Counted from the stretch's first letter, positions 45,215 through 55,190 are shown. The stretch: DNA of 64,000 bases from Chitinophaga sancti (GCF_034087045.1 NZ_CP139247.1:6040001-6104000); one strand, 5' to 3'. Notes: generated by a model from the sequence alone, not told the origin. Translations and numbers: made by a program.

Positions 45215-45468
45215 AGTTACGGACTGCAATTCGTAGCCGAATAAATCATTAAGGCTTTTATTTCCAAACGCATACTATGCCTGGAGCAACGACTACGGAC
45301 TGCAATTCTTAACCGAATAAATCATTAAGGCTTTTATTTCCAAACGCATACTATGCCTGGACCAACGACTACGAACTGCAATTCGTAGCCGAATAAATCA
45401 GCATAGACTTATACACGCTGCCACACAAAAAACCGCTACAGACTGCAATCCGTAGCGGCATAAATCAG
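45215..45468. repeat. 76-bp tandem repeats with hairpins
   Basis: Units start at 45221, 45297 and 45373 (period 76 bp); the first two differ at three positions over 76 bp. A shorter, diverged fourth unit starts at 45440. Each unit begins with an imperfect inverted repeat around ACTGCAAT: in the third, CTACGAA pairs with TTCGTAG; in the fourth, CCGCTAC pairs with GTAGCGG. The array fills most of the 406-bp gap between FecR and SusC. The rest of the gap holds the hairpin at 45164 and no other feature. Confidence 0.85.
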
Positions 45469-45541
45469 TATGGCCTTTTAAAACTGAATGTATCCCGACT
45501 AAAAGAAACATTTCATTAATCAACCAAACCTCTTCAAATTT

Positions 45542-48500
45542 ATGCAATTCGTTGCTTATTACGAAGCCCTGTGTGAACCAGGGCCCTGGACCAAAATCTT
45601 TCGCACCATGCGATTCATCGCCTACTTAATGTTCGTATGCTGCCTGCATGTCAGCGCCAAAAGCGTTTCTCAGTCCATCACCTTCTCCGGCCGCAATGTG
45701 CCTATGAAAACTGTACTGGACGCTATCGAAAAGCAAACCGGGTACGTCTGTTTCTCTAACGGCAGTGTACTCGCCCACGCAAAACCAGTGAATGTAGATG
45801 CTACACATCTCGACCTTTCCGTATTCCTGGACCTGGTGCTCCATGACCAACCACTGGAATATACGATTGAAAGCAAAACGATCATCATCAGGAAGAAAAC
45901 CACCCTTCCCTACGTCCTCCCTGTCATGGATGCACAACCCCTCACCATCAAGGTCACGGGTATCATCACAGATGATAAAGGCGTGGCCCTCCCCGGTGTA
46001 TCAGTAAGAGTTAAAAACAGCAAAGACGGCACTGTGACAGATGCTCATGGTGTATACTCCCTGGAAAATGTGGATGAAAATGCACTACTTGTTTTTACCT
46101 TCATCGGTTACACAACGCAGGAAATTCCGGTAAGAGGAAAACGTATTATCTCCATCAGTCTCACCCGCGCGTTGAACAAACTGGATGAGACGGTCGTGCA
46201 GGCATATGGCGCTACTTCCAAACGCTACAACACGGGCAATATCGACAAGGTCTCCGCCGAAGAACTCATGCTGCAGCCCGTCGAAAACCCGCTGGCAGCA
46301 TTGGAAGGCAGGGTACCCGGTATGATCGTCACACAAAGTTCCGGTATACCTGGTTCTACTTTCAAAGTGGAAATCAGGGGTCGCATGGCATTTGACAAAA
46401 ACCTCTCTGACGACCAACCCCTCTTTATTGTGGATGGCGTACCCATGGCGGCCAATAATAGCAAGATCAATAAACTCACTTCTGCTGCAGGTGTACTGCT
46501 GAACTCTGGTATCAGCCCTTTCAACAGTATCAATATGAACGATATCGCCAGCATTGAAGTACTGAAAGATGCTGATGCGACCGCTATTTATGGTAGTCGT
46601 GGTGCGAATGGCGTAATATTGATCACCACCAAAAGAGGAAAACCGGGCAAAACCAGACTGAACGTAAGTCTGAGTCATGGCATCAGTAAAGTAACCCGCA
46701 CTGTACCCATGATGAATACACAGGAGTACCTGCAAATGCGTCGTGAGGCATTCACCAACTCCAACACCACTATGACGGCTGCCAATGCCTATGACCTGCT
46801 CGCTTATGATACCACCCGATATACTGACCTGACTAAACTCTTCATTGGCAATACCGCTACTACAACAGATGCACAGGCTTCTATAACGGGTGGTACCGTC
46901 AATACACAATACATACTTGGCACCGGGTATCATTACCAGACGACCGTATACCCCGGCGACAGCCATGAACAAAGAGGTTCTATGCACATTGGCATTACCA
47001 GCAAATCTGATGATAAACGGTTCAACCTGAACTTTAGTGGCGGTTACTCTGTAGACCAGAATAATATTCCTGCCACTGATATCTCTTCTGTAATGCAGTT
47101 ACCGCCCAACTTCCAGATCTATGATTCACTGGGAAATTATGCATGGAATGAAGGAGGGATCACTGCAAAAGATAATCCGCTGGCTTTGTACCTGAACCAA
47201 AATTACCGCATCACGACCAGCAACCTGCAAGGGAATTTATTGTTAGGCTATAGAATCCTGCCTAACTTAGAACTCCGTACCAGCCTGGGTTATAACAGCA
47301 CCATTGCCGATGAGCAAAAGAAAATGCCGCGTGCTGCACAGAACCCATCCAAAGGTTCGGCTACCGGCTCATTACAGTTAGGCAATAATCAGTTTAAGAG
47401 CTGGATTGTAGAACCACAGATTGAATACAACACGCATATCTCCAAAGGGAAACTTACTTTATTGGGCGGCGCCACCTTCAATGCGATCAGGAATAATAGT
47501 TTAATGATTATTGCGACTGGCTATACCAGCGATGAGTTATTAGGCACACTGGCAGCAGCAGGTACCAACAGCATTTCCACTACCAATAGTAATAACGACT
47601 ATCGCTACCAGGCCTTCTTTGCCAGGGCCAATTACAATTATGGCAACAGGTACCTGGTCAACATTACAGGTAGAAGAGATGGTTCCAGCCGTTTTGGTCC
47701 ACAATATCGCTTTTCGAATTTTGGATCATTGGCAGGTGCGTGGTTATTTACCAATGAACAATTTCTTTCTAAACAGGAAGTGCTGAGTTATGGTAAGATC
47801 AGGGCTAGTTATGGATTGACGGGCAATGATAAAATTGGTGATTATAAATACCTGGATAGCTGGAAAGCAACGAGCTATAACTATACTGATTCGGCATCCC
47901 TCTACCCTACTATCCTGTATAATCCCAATCTCCACTGGGAAAAGAATATCAAGACAGAAGTGGCGATGGAACTGGGTTTCCTGAAGGATAAGCTGCTCAC
48001 TACAGTGGCGCTGTACCGCAATATATCTTCCGATCCGCTGGTGGGGTATCCCTTACCGTATGCAACAGGGTTCTCCTCCATTACGGCAAACCTGAATGGA
48101 GTATTGATTGAAAACAGAGGCATTGAGATCTCTATCAATACTACGAATGTTCAAACAAAAACATTTAGCTGGAGTAGTTATCTGAATGTGACGATTCCAC
48201 AGAACCGGCTTGTTAAATATCCGAATCTGGCTACCTCTACTTATGCAAATCAGTATAAGCTGGGCGAGTCATTGAATCTGATTTATGGCAGTGTTTATAA
48301 GGGTCTTGATTCCAATGGTTTGTATAGCATCAAAGATGTAAATAAAGATGGATTGGGAAATGCCAGTGATTATGCAGTACATGGAAAAACGGATCAACGG
48401 TTGTATGGTGGCTTGTCTAATACGGTTTCGTACAAAGGATTTCAGCTGGATTTCCTGTTTCAGTTTGTAAAACAGACAGGCATGAATTTCAGGTCGAATG

Positions 48501-48883
48501 GATTGTATAATCCTCCCGGTACGATGTACAACCAGCCTAAGTTATTGCTGGATCGCTGGCAGAAACCCGGCGATCAGAGTGCGAATCAGAAATATACCTT
48601 ATCAGCAGGATCAATTACGGGAACGAGTGGCTATTATGCAATGATGTTCTCTGATTACAGGTATAGTGACGCTTCTTATATCCGGTTGAAGAATGTGTCG
48701 CTGGCATATACCATTCCGCAGGAGGTGCTCAAAAGGCTACGTATGGTTTCCTGCAGGGTATATGTGCAGGCGCAGAATCTGCTGACGATGACTGGTTACC
48801 AGGGAGGCGATCCGGAAACACAGAATTATTTGTATATGCCACCACTGAGAACGATTGTGGGAGGAATTCAATTGAATCTCTGA
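45542..48883 (+). CDS. SusC/RagA family TonB-dependent receptor with STN domain
   Basis: 1113 residues from the ATG at 45542; an in-frame ATG at 45608 gives the signal peptide RFIAYLMFVCCLHVSAKS directly. STN domain (about 48-118; NVPMKTVLDAIEKQTGYVCF), regulatory domain (about 138-222; TGIITDDKGVALPGVSVRVK), plug (about 225-360; ISIEVL-type DIASIEVLKDADATAIYGSR) and barrel. It transports an oligomeric nutrient; the substrate cannot be told. It is followed by SusD and TlpA genes in one direction. Regulation through FecR and the sigma factor is likely, and the repeat array lies directly upstream. Confidence 0.95.
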   Translation: MQFVAYYEALCEPGPWTKIFRTMRFIAYLMFVCCLHVSAKSVSQSITFSGRNVPMKTVLDAIEKQTGYVCFSNGSVLAHAKPVNVDATHLDLSVFLDLVLHDQPLEYTIESKTIIIRKKTTLPYVLPVMDAQPLTIKVTGIITDDKGVALPGVSVRVKNSKDGTVTDAHGVYSLENVDENALLVFTFIGYTTQEIPVRGKRIISISLTRALNKLDETVVQAYGATSKRYNTGNIDKVSAEELMLQPVENPLAALEGRVPGMIVTQSSGIPGSTFKVEIRGRMAFDKNLSDDQPLFIVDGVPMAANNSKINKLTSAAGVLLNSGISPFNSINMNDIASIEVLKDADATAIYGSRGANGVILITTKRGKPGKTRLNVSLSHGISKVTRTVPMMNTQEYLQMRREAFTNSNTTMTAANAYDLLAYDTTRYTDLTKLFIGNTATTTDAQASITGGTVNTQYILGTGYHYQTTVYPGDSHEQRGSMHIGITSKSDDKRFNLNFSGGYSVDQNNIPATDISSVMQLPPNFQIYDSLGNYAWNEGGITAKDNPLALYLNQNYRITTSNLQGNLLLGYRILPNLELRTSLGYNSTIADEQKKMPRAAQNPSKGSATGSLQLGNNQFKSWIVEPQIEYNTHISKGKLTLLGGATFNAIRNNSLMIIATGYTSDELLGTLAAAGTNSISTTNSNNDYRYQAFFARANYNYGNRYLVNITGRRDGSSRFGPQYRFSNFGSLAGAWLFTNEQFLSKQEVLSYGKIRASYGLTGNDKIGDYKYLDSWKATSYNYTDSASLYPTILYNPNLHWEKNIKTEVAMELGFLKDKLLTTVALYRNISSDPLVGYPLPYATGFSSITANLNGVLIENRGIEISINTTNVQTKTFSWSSYLNVTIPQNRLVKYPNLATSTYANQYKLGESLNLIYGSVYKGLDSNGLYSIKDVNKDGLGNASDYAVHGKTDQRLYGGLSNTVSYKGFQLDFLFQFVKQTGMNFRSNGLYNPPGTMYNQPKLLLDRWQKPGDQSANQKYTLSAGSITGTSGYYAMMFSDYRYSDASYIRLKNVSLAYTIPQEVLKRLRMVSCRVYVQAQNLLTMTGYQGGDPETQNYLYMPPLRTIVGGIQLNL

Positions 48884-48953
48884 TCTGTGAAAATTTGATA
48901 AGATAAATTACATGCCACCATTGACAATTTTCTAGTCTTTAAAACTAAATTAC

Positions 48954-50309
48954 ATGTTCCGTCGATATATATTTTTAATCACCCTTACACTCGCAGGTTG
49001 TACCAAATTCGTAGAAGTAGCGGAGCCAATAGACCAGATCCCATCCAATGTCGTATTTGACGACGACACCAAAGCTGCCGCTGCGGTAAGAGGCTTATAC
49101 AGTGTAATGATTTCCGCCTTATATGCTCCATTTGGCGGGAGCCTGAGCGTATGCGCGGGCCTTGCCTCTGACGAACTCATTACCACGTCGACCCTGGTAG
49201 ATTTTACAGACTTCCAGAATAATGCCATCAGCACTTCCAATGCTAAAAGCGGTTCCGGCCTGTGGGGGAATTTATACACCACCATTTACCAGGCAAATGC
49301 CGTTCTGCAGGGATTGGAGAATTCTCCCAATGTAACCCCTGCAGCGAAGTTATGGATTGGCGGCGAAGCACACTTTTGCCGTGCATTGTATTATTTCTAT
49401 TTAGTGAATCTGTATGGACCTGTGCCCATGCCACTGACCACTGATTATACCACGAATACTTACCTGCCCCGCACTTCTATAGATTCTGTTTATAATTTAA
49501 TCATTTCCGATTTACAAACAGCACAAAGTAATCTGGATAATAACTACACTGCCCCTGGCAATAGAGTAAGACCGAATAAATGGGCGGCCACTGCATTACT
49601 GGCAAGAGTTTATTTGTACCGCCAGCAATGGCAGGCAGCGATTGAACAATCTACTGCCGTGATCAACTCCGGGTATTATGCATTAGAGCCACTGAACAAT
49701 GTATTTCTCAATGCTGGCAAGGAGAATATTTTACAACTCGTCTCCCCGGGTACCAACCTGTATACATGGGATGCTTATGTATTTGTGAACCTGAAAGCAC
49801 ATCTCGCCTCTAACCTGCTCCTGAATAGTTTCGAAGAAGGTGATAACAGGAAAACAAGCTGGCTCACGAAAGTGACGATTAGTAATACCACCTACTACGC
49901 ACCTTATAAGTACAAAGTATCTGTTGGTACCGGTACTGCAAAAACAGAGAATACCACGCTATTAAGATTAGGTGAACAATACCTGATCCGTGCCGAAGCT
50001 TATGCCAATGCAGGAGATATCGCATCTGCCAGGGCTGATTTGGATTCGATCAGGAACAGGGCTGGCCTGCCGCTCATGACGGAAAGCATTACCCAACAGG
50101 CATTATTAGACACTATTCTGCACGAAAGAAGGATTGAATTATTCTCTGAACTGGGCCACAGATGGCTGGATGTAAAAAGAAGCGGAAAAGCAGATGCCAT
50201 ATTCGGTGCCGTGAAATCAGGCTGGACATCGACTGATATTTTATTTCCTCTTCCAATGACTGACATACAACGTGATCCGAATTTAACTCAAAACGAAGGT
50301 TATAATTAA
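48954..50309 (+). CDS. SusD/RagB family nutrient-binding lipoprotein
   Basis: 451 residues. Lipobox in FRRYIFLITLTLAGCTKFVE. SusD features: GEAHFCRALYYFYLVNLYGP, PNKWAATALLARVYLYRQQW, EQYLIRAEAYANAGDIASAR, and the C-terminal HERRIELFSELGHRWLDVKR. At the surface it forms the lid of the SusC upstream (70 bp gap). A compact SusD, typical of loci that import peptides or small glycans. Confidence 0.95.
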   Translation: MFRRYIFLITLTLAGCTKFVEVAEPIDQIPSNVVFDDDTKAAAAVRGLYSVMISALYAPFGGSLSVCAGLASDELITTSTLVDFTDFQNNAISTSNAKSGSGLWGNLYTTIYQANAVLQGLENSPNVTPAAKLWIGGEAHFCRALYYFYLVNLYGPVPMPLTTDYTTNTYLPRTSIDSVYNLIISDLQTAQSNLDNNYTAPGNRVRPNKWAATALLARVYLYRQQWQAAIEQSTAVINSGYYALEPLNNVFLNAGKENILQLVSPGTNLYTWDAYVFVNLKAHLASNLLLNSFEEGDNRKTSWLTKVTISNTTYYAPYKYKVSVGTGTAKTENTTLLRLGEQYLIRAEAYANAGDIASARADLDSIRNRAGLPLMTESITQQALLDTILHERRIELFSELGHRWLDVKRSGKADAIFGAVKSGWTSTDILFPLPMTDIQRDPNLTQNEGYN

Positions 50310-50324
50310 ACAAAAGCTACTCCC

Positions 50325-51425
50325 ATGCGATTATTATTCACATTATTACTCCTGCCTGCATTTGTATTTGCGCAAAAAGGCGATTACAAAGTAGAAGGTA
50401 AAATGTCTAACTGGAAAGGAACTGATTCCCTCGCCTATTCTGTTGACAGCAAGCGGGATACCATTGTGGTGCACGATGGTAAATTCTCCCTCAGATTCAA
50501 ACTGGAACAGCCAGCATTGATGTACATCCGGAAACTCGATTTCACAAATGAAAAACAAACACCGGATGTTATCAAAATATATGCAGAGAAAGGTACGGTC
50601 AGGATCACTGGTACTGATTCATTAAAGTATGCAAAGATAAAAGGTGGACCAGTGAATACGGTGTATGAAGAGCGGTCTAATGTGATCATTCCCTTGAACA
50701 AGCATTTAATGGAGGTACGCGCAGCGATTGAAAAATATCCGAAAGGACCACAGCGTGATTCATTTGCAAAAACAGTAACGGGTGATTTTGTGGCTACGCA
50801 GGATTCTATCGCAAATTATTTATTGAATTTTGTAAAAGCACATCCACATTCATTTATTGCATTGCAAACGATCAGTGACATGGCTGGTCCCGCAGTAGAT
50901 TACAACAAATACCATCCGTTATTTGAAGGCATTGATGAGTGGTTGCGTAAAACACCTTTAGGTATTACCTTCGGCGAAAGACTCACCATTGCCCGTAACC
51001 TGGCTCCTGGCGCCAAAGCACCGGCGTTTACTTCTATGGATTTAAAAGGGGATAGTCTGGCGCTGTATACCGTGTTAAAACAGGGGAAGGTGACGTTGGT
51101 AGATTTCTGGGCGAGTTGGTGTGGGCCTTGCAGAGCAGAGAATCCGAATGTGGTGAAGGCGTATCAGGCATATCATGAAAAAGGGTTTAATATCCTGAGT
51201 GTATCGCTGGATAGCAACCATGAAAAGTGGGAGGCCGCGATAGAAAAAGATGGTATGCCATGGTATCATGTAAGTAGTTTGAAAGGCTGGGAAGAGCCAG
51301 TAGCAGTGTTGTATGATATTCATGCCGTACCGGATAATTTGTTGCTGGATAGCCATGGAAAGGTGATAGCGAGAGGGTTGAGAGGAGCCAAACTGGCAGA
51401 GAAGCTGGCGGAGTTGTTAAAATAA
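50325..51425 (+). CDS. TlpA-type thioredoxin with DUF4369
   Basis: 366 residues with signal peptide RLLFTLLLLPAFVFAQKGD. DUF4369 (about 20-115; YKVEGKMSNWKGTDSLAYSV), helical linker, thioredoxin domain (about 222-366) with DFWASWCGPCRAENP and the cis-Pro segment HAVPDNLLLDSHGKV. It is 15 bp after SusD and clearly part of the same operon. Such proteins often follow SusCD genes, and their role may be to keep imported or secreted proteins reduced. Its relative at 29773-30864 has the same layout but is encoded alone. Confidence 0.92.
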   Translation: MRLLFTLLLLPAFVFAQKGDYKVEGKMSNWKGTDSLAYSVDSKRDTIVVHDGKFSLRFKLEQPALMYIRKLDFTNEKQTPDVIKIYAEKGTVRITGTDSLKYAKIKGGPVNTVYEERSNVIIPLNKHLMEVRAAIEKYPKGPQRDSFAKTVTGDFVATQDSIANYLLNFVKAHPHSFIALQTISDMAGPAVDYNKYHPLFEGIDEWLRKTPLGITFGERLTIARNLAPGAKAPAFTSMDLKGDSLALYTVLKQGKVTLVDFWASWCGPCRAENPNVVKAYQAYHEKGFNILSVSLDSNHEKWEAAIEKDGMPWYHVSSLKGWEEPVAVLYDIHAVPDNLLLDSHGKVIARGLRGAKLAEKLAELLK

Positions 51426-51435
51426 AATTGAAAAT

Positions 51436-51460
51436 AGCCGGGATAAGAATATCCCGGCTT
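51436..51460 (+). terminator. Intrinsic terminator of the second SusCD operon
   Basis: AGCCGGGATA and TATCCCGGCT form a 10-bp stem with a 4-base loop, 10 bp past the TlpA stop, followed by a short TT. Confidence 0.75.
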
Positions 51461-51654
51461 ACTTCGTAAACCTACAACTGTTATATACGCTTGTTATTAC
51501 ACTTTTTAAAGCAGCATAAAATTGCCTAATCCTAACTGAACCTACAAACGAAATTCCCTGAATCAGACAAATCGCCCTCTGAAGTAGAAAAATCCCCTTA
51601 CGAACATCACCGTCACTCTTGACCGCTATCATGTAAAAACGCTCACGTCGGTAA

Positions 51655-51662
51655 TACCTTTG
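51655..51662 (+). promoter_or_regulatory. Possible -7 promoter element
   Basis: TACCTTTG fits the Bacteroidetes -7 consensus TAnnTTTG, 17 bp before the Usp-like start codon. No well-spaced -33 element was found. Confidence 0.35.
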
Positions 51663-51679
51663 TTAAAACCAGTTATACT

Positions 51680-52291
51680 ATGGAAAAGATTCTCTTTGTA
51701 ACCGACGCACAGCAACTAAGCAACAAAGCAATGGATTTTGCCGGTTTTATCTGTCAGTTATCTAAATCAAAACTGACAGGTATTTTCCTGGAGAACAGTG
51801 CTGCCGGCGGTTTTAAAAAGGCGTGTGATGCGAGGAGTATAGTAGGCGTGCTGCACCCTGATACCGTGATTACAAGTGCCGGTGTGGTTGCAGAAAGCCG
51901 TTTTGCAGACCTGGTGCTGCTACAACCCGATGGTATAGCGCTGCATGGTGCAGCATGTCCTGTTGTGGTAATGCCCTCACATTTTGAAGGATTAGACCAG
52001 CTGGTATTCATCTACGACGGTGAAGCTGCCAGTATTAACGCTATCAAACAATTTACTTACCTGTTCCCTGATCTGAAAGATCTGCCGGTAAACGTAGTGT
52101 GCTTAACTGACCATGAGGAAGAACTGGGAAAATGGTTTACCAGCCATTACAGGGATGTGACCTTTACACATCATACACTGCCCGAGTTGAGAGAATACCT
52201 GGGATGTAAGGAAAGGGCATTTATTGTAGTGAACAATGAGTTGCCATCTCAGCGGATGTCCAGCCAGGCATTGTTTGTCTGCAACAACTAA
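51680..52291 (+). CDS. Universal stress protein (Usp)-like, diverged
   Basis: 203 residues. The N-terminal MEKILFVTDAQQLSNKAMDF and AACPVVVMPSHFEGLDQLVF, followed by a second alpha/beta half, fit a shortened tandem UspA fold. The ATP-binding G-2x-G-9x-G(S/T) motif is not visible in either half, so it is probably not an ATP-binding member. Monocistronic, with its own -7-like element. Bacteroidetes Usp proteins are usually about 270-280 residues, so this one is short. Confidence 0.6.
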   Translation: MEKILFVTDAQQLSNKAMDFAGFICQLSKSKLTGIFLENSAAGGFKKACDARSIVGVLHPDTVITSAGVVAESRFADLVLLQPDGIALHGAACPVVVMPSHFEGLDQLVFIYDGEAASINAIKQFTYLFPDLKDLPVNVVCLTDHEEELGKWFTSHYRDVTFTHHTLPELREYLGCKERAFIVVNNELPSQRMSSQALFVCNN

Positions 52292-52653
52292 CACATACAT
52301 TACCTATTACACTATACCTATGACTAAATCTTAACAACGACGACGACGAGCAATGTTAACCCATAATCCATCGTAACAAGGTGCAATCCCGATGCAGGGC
52401 TGATCTCTAAAAAAGATCAGCCCCTTTCTTTTTACTGAAAAGGAGCTGAGTGGTTTGTACTTACTGTTCAGCCCTTACCATGGCTGCAGGGGGGCTGCCC
52501 ATTCTGTGATACAGCGATTTTATGAGTTGATTGGTATTTGATCTTTTTCTGAATATAGAAGTCTATTCTTCAGTTTTCAAGTTCTTATATTTCAGGATTT
52601 TAACATTTTTGTGGTAAAGGCATGCTGGTACCTGGTTTCAGACCAAAAGATCC
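52292..52653. other. Intergenic region with terminator
   Basis: A small ACG-repeat (ACGACGACGACGAG) lies near 52337. At 52397-52433 GGGCTGATCT and AGATCAGCCC form a 10-bp stem followed by CCTTTCTTTTT, an intrinsic terminator in the plus sense. The last 220 bp are AT-rich and hold nothing recognised. Confidence 0.7.
52397..52433 (+). terminator. Intrinsic terminator after the Usp-like gene
   Basis: Stem GGGCTGATCT/AGATCAGCCC, loop of 7, then CTTTCTTTTT. Confidence 0.85.
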
Positions 52654-53013
52654 TTATAGCACCCCAGCTCCCATTTCATCCTGTATTTTAAGTGTCAGGT
52701 GATCGGTACGTGTGGTGAGCAGCCAGTTAAGACCGCTCTTGCGCAGCACCTGCACAGACAGGCCTATTTGTCTGTAAAAATCCTTTTCCACTTCAGCTAC
52801 AGTTCTATCTTCACTAATATCGATCCAGCCGAAGCTGTGTATCATACGAATATCTTCGATGGGGGTATTCAATGGCCACTTCTCATTGCGGGGGCATCCT
52901 TCCCCTGCTTCATGAGGGTGCTTATAAAATTCCAGTCTTAGATGAGGATATGCTTCCTGAAACTTGTCCTGGATATTTTGCAGCATGTCTTCTTCGCTGA
53001 TATAAATTTCCAT
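52654..53013 (-). CDS. Hypothetical small acidic protein
   Basis: 119 residues from the ATG at 53013 (EIYISEEDMLQNIQDKFQEA); a frame extension of 10 codons has no features. No signal peptide, no membrane helix. A helix DKFQEAYPHLRLEFYKHPHE, then IGLSVQVLRKSGLNWLLTTR. The family is not named. It lies alone. Confidence 0.6.
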   Translation of the reverse strand: MEIYISEEDMLQNIQDKFQEAYPHLRLEFYKHPHEAGEGCPRNEKWPLNTPIEDIRMIHSFGWIDISEDRTVAEVEKDFYRQIGLSVQVLRKSGLNWLLTTRTDHLTLKIQDEMGAGVL

Positions 53014-53341
53014 GGTGCACGTATTTAACTGTGATAAAAGCATATTAGTCGCTTTAGTGAGTTCGTAATTTTCGTAATTAGCGTCGGTCGTAAAGGGCTG
53101 GTTAATCGTCTTTAGGAGATAAATTTAGGACGGCTGTCATTGGTCAGCAATGACAGTGATCAGCGTAAGGGGTGCTTAAAATCAGTAAGCAGGTGAAATG
53201 GGGCGATTGGAGGGAATCGGGCTATATACCAGCGTACATGTAAAACAGGGATAATTCGAAATAAGTTAACAACCCTACTTATATAACCAACGACCGGCTG
53301 GCGAAAAGGTGGCTTACCGGCTATATCTAAATAAATATCAA
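53014..53341. other. Intergenic region with one hairpin
   Basis: CTGTCATTG (53134-53142) and CAATGACAG (53148-53156) form a perfect 9-bp stem with a 5-base loop and no T-run. Otherwise nothing is recognised in this 328-bp gap. Confidence 0.6.
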
Positions 53342-54487
53342 TTAATTATGGGGCCTCAACGTAATCCGGAACTCCGTCCCTTGATCCAACTCACTAATAC
53401 ACTCAATCTTCCCATTCATCAACTCTGTATACTTCGCCACTATATGTAATCCCAACCCAGTCCCCTGTATATTCGACACATTCTCCCCTCTAAAAAACCT
53501 TTCAAATAAATGTTGCTGATCCTCCTTCGAAATCCCCACCCCATGATCTTTCACAGACAGCTCCAATTCATCCCCCACATACGTAGTCCTCAACTCCACC
53601 GGCTTCCCGGTTGGCGAGAACTTTATAGCATTAGACAATAAATTGATAATAATATGCTTAATTAAAACCGGGTCAAGCGTCAGTATCGTCTTCCCTATAT
53701 GATCATATTCTATTTCCTGCCCTGGTCTAAGCAGTCCAAAGAGTTCGCTGATAATATTCTCTATGTGCGCCCTGATATCAAATTCCGAATACCGTACCTG
53801 AATCGCTCCTTCTTCTATCTTCCCAACCGAGAGGAAATCGTTCAGAATATCCGTCAACATATTCACGGCCGATTTGATCCGCTCTATGTGCTTATACCGC
53901 TTGGGCTGTTCCTCCGTGGTTTCATACTTGGCTATCAGGAAGATCGATGACAGGATCGTACTCAGCGGTGTTCTGAATTCATGCGACGCCATTGTTACGA
54001 ACCGCGACTTCAATTCATTCAGCCCCTTCTCCTTTTCCAACATCTCACTAAGCGCCTTGGTACGTTCATCTACCTTGGCCTCCAACTCTGAATTGAGGTT
54101 AATGAGTGCCTGCTCTGAAGCCTTGCGGGCAGAAATATCACTTACAAAAGCGACCACAAAGTGGCCGCCATCGGTAACATAGTTACCAAGACTCACTTCC
54201 ACTGGAAACTCATTCCCATCCTTACGGCGGGCAAAAAGTTCCAGACCAACACCCATCGGACGATTCCGGGGATGCTTATTGAAACCATCCCTGTGCTGAA
54301 CATGTTTGTGCTGAAAACGGGTAGGCACAAGAAGCTCTATGAGCTGGCCCAGCACCTCATCTTCTTTATAGCCAAATTGGTTGAGCAGGAAAGGATTTGC
54401 AAGTATAATCCTACCCTTTTCATCTGTTACAATAATACCAATGGTGGCATTATTGAATAATACGTCGAAGCCTATTTTACTAATCAT
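53342..54487 (-). CDS. PAS-domain sensor histidine kinase (soluble)
   Basis: 381 residues, no membrane segment. PAS domain (about 5-120; ATIGIIVTDEKGRIILANPF), a coiled-coil linker (125-160), HisKA with the phosphorylated His169 in FVTMASHEFRTPLS, and the HATPase domain (about 255-381) with NLLSNAIKFSP (N box), DHGVGISKED (G1) and QGTGLGLHIV (G2). A cytosolic sensor with redox or ligand sensing by PAS possible. No response-regulator gene is adjacent; it is an orphan kinase here. Confidence 0.93.
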   Translation of the reverse strand: MISKIGFDVLFNNATIGIIVTDEKGRIILANPFLLNQFGYKEDEVLGQLIELLVPTRFQHKHVQHRDGFNKHPRNRPMGVGLELFARRKDGNEFPVEVSLGNYVTDGGHFVVAFVSDISARKASEQALINLNSELEAKVDERTKALSEMLEKEKGLNELKSRFVTMASHEFRTPLSTILSSIFLIAKYETTEEQPKRYKHIERIKSAVNMLTDILNDFLSVGKIEEGAIQVRYSEFDIRAHIENIISELFGLLRPGQEIEYDHIGKTILTLDPVLIKHIIINLLSNAIKFSPTGKPVELRTTYVGDELELSVKDHGVGISKEDQQHLFERFFRGENVSNIQGTGLGLHIVAKYTELMNGKIECISELDQGTEFRITLRPHN

Positions 54488-54979
54488 TGCTGGGAGTAAA
54501 ATTAATAAAAGACACTTACTAAAAAAATGATAAAATTAGTTGCCAATACCAAACATCCCCTTAATATTGGAATCAGGCACCTGCATAAAAGGAAATCCTT
54601 CACTAACCAATATATCCGCTTATCGACCATGCTACCTATCGTTCAGGTATCTACGATTCACACTTACCGGGCCATCTGAGTATTGAACTCCCTGACAGCA
54701 ACATACAATTTATAAGCACTGACTGCTGTAAAATATACAATTCATGGAGACTTCCCCCTAAATTGTTGAATAAGGCAGCCCCTGCTATAAGGAATAAGCC
54801 ATATTTTCTTTAAAAAAAGGGTAGTTTCACCGTACTGATGGGGTCCCGATACATACTTTGTGGAAGTTAGGTCACACATTCTCTTCCAAATCACCCTCCA
54901 GACCTGCTTTTCCTCTCCGGCATTATTTTAGATTTATATACCATGACAATACATTTCCTCATTATAAAATCTTAAAGTT
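54488..54979. other. Gene-free region upstream of the DUF1328 gene
   Basis: Both strands were read in all frames over these 492 bp; no open frame with a domain, no tRNA-like fold and no repeat was found. It should hold the promoters of the histidine kinase (left) and the DUF1328 gene (right). Confidence 0.6.
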
Positions 54980-55144
54980 ATGTTACGCTGGACAGTCACA
55001 TTCTTAATTATCGCTTTAGTCGCTGCTTTGTTTGGTTTTGGTGGTATCGCAGCCAGTGCAGCAGGCATTGCAAAGATCATCTTCTTCATCTTCCTGATCC
55101 TGCTGGTTATTTCTCTGGTTATGGGCAGAAGAAGCCGCATATAA
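54980..55144 (+). CDS. DUF1328 (YtjA-like) small membrane protein
   Basis: A 54-residue protein: [20 protein letters not shown], then [20 protein letters not shown] and [12 protein letters not shown]. Two membrane helices joined by a Gly/Ala turn and a basic C-terminus fit the DUF1328/YtjA family, about 53 residues in E. coli. It is likely in the inner membrane; induction by envelope or osmotic stress is common in the family. A terminator follows directly. Confidence 0.85.
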   Translation: MLRWTVTFLIIALVAALFGFGGIAASAAGIAKIIFFIFLILLVISLVMGRRSRI

Positions 55145-55190
55145 AAGTAAAAACGCTTCTGCTCTTCAACAGTAGAAGCGTTTTACTTTT
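55143..55190. terminator. Bidirectional terminator between convergent genes
   Basis: AACGCTTCT and AGAAGCGTT form the core stem, extended by flanking AAAAGTA and TACTTTT. A and T runs on both sides serve both the DUF1328 gene and the convergent barrel gene. Confidence 0.85.

Noticed and set aside
45215..45468. CRISPR array considered for the 76-bp repeats.
   Set aside because: The units are contiguous near-identical repeats without unique spacers, and no cas gene is in the window.
46085..46987. A 300-codon open frame antisense to the second SusC gene.
   Set aside because: It lies wholly within a well-supported SusC gene; the translated product has no domain and looks like the complement of a barrel gene.
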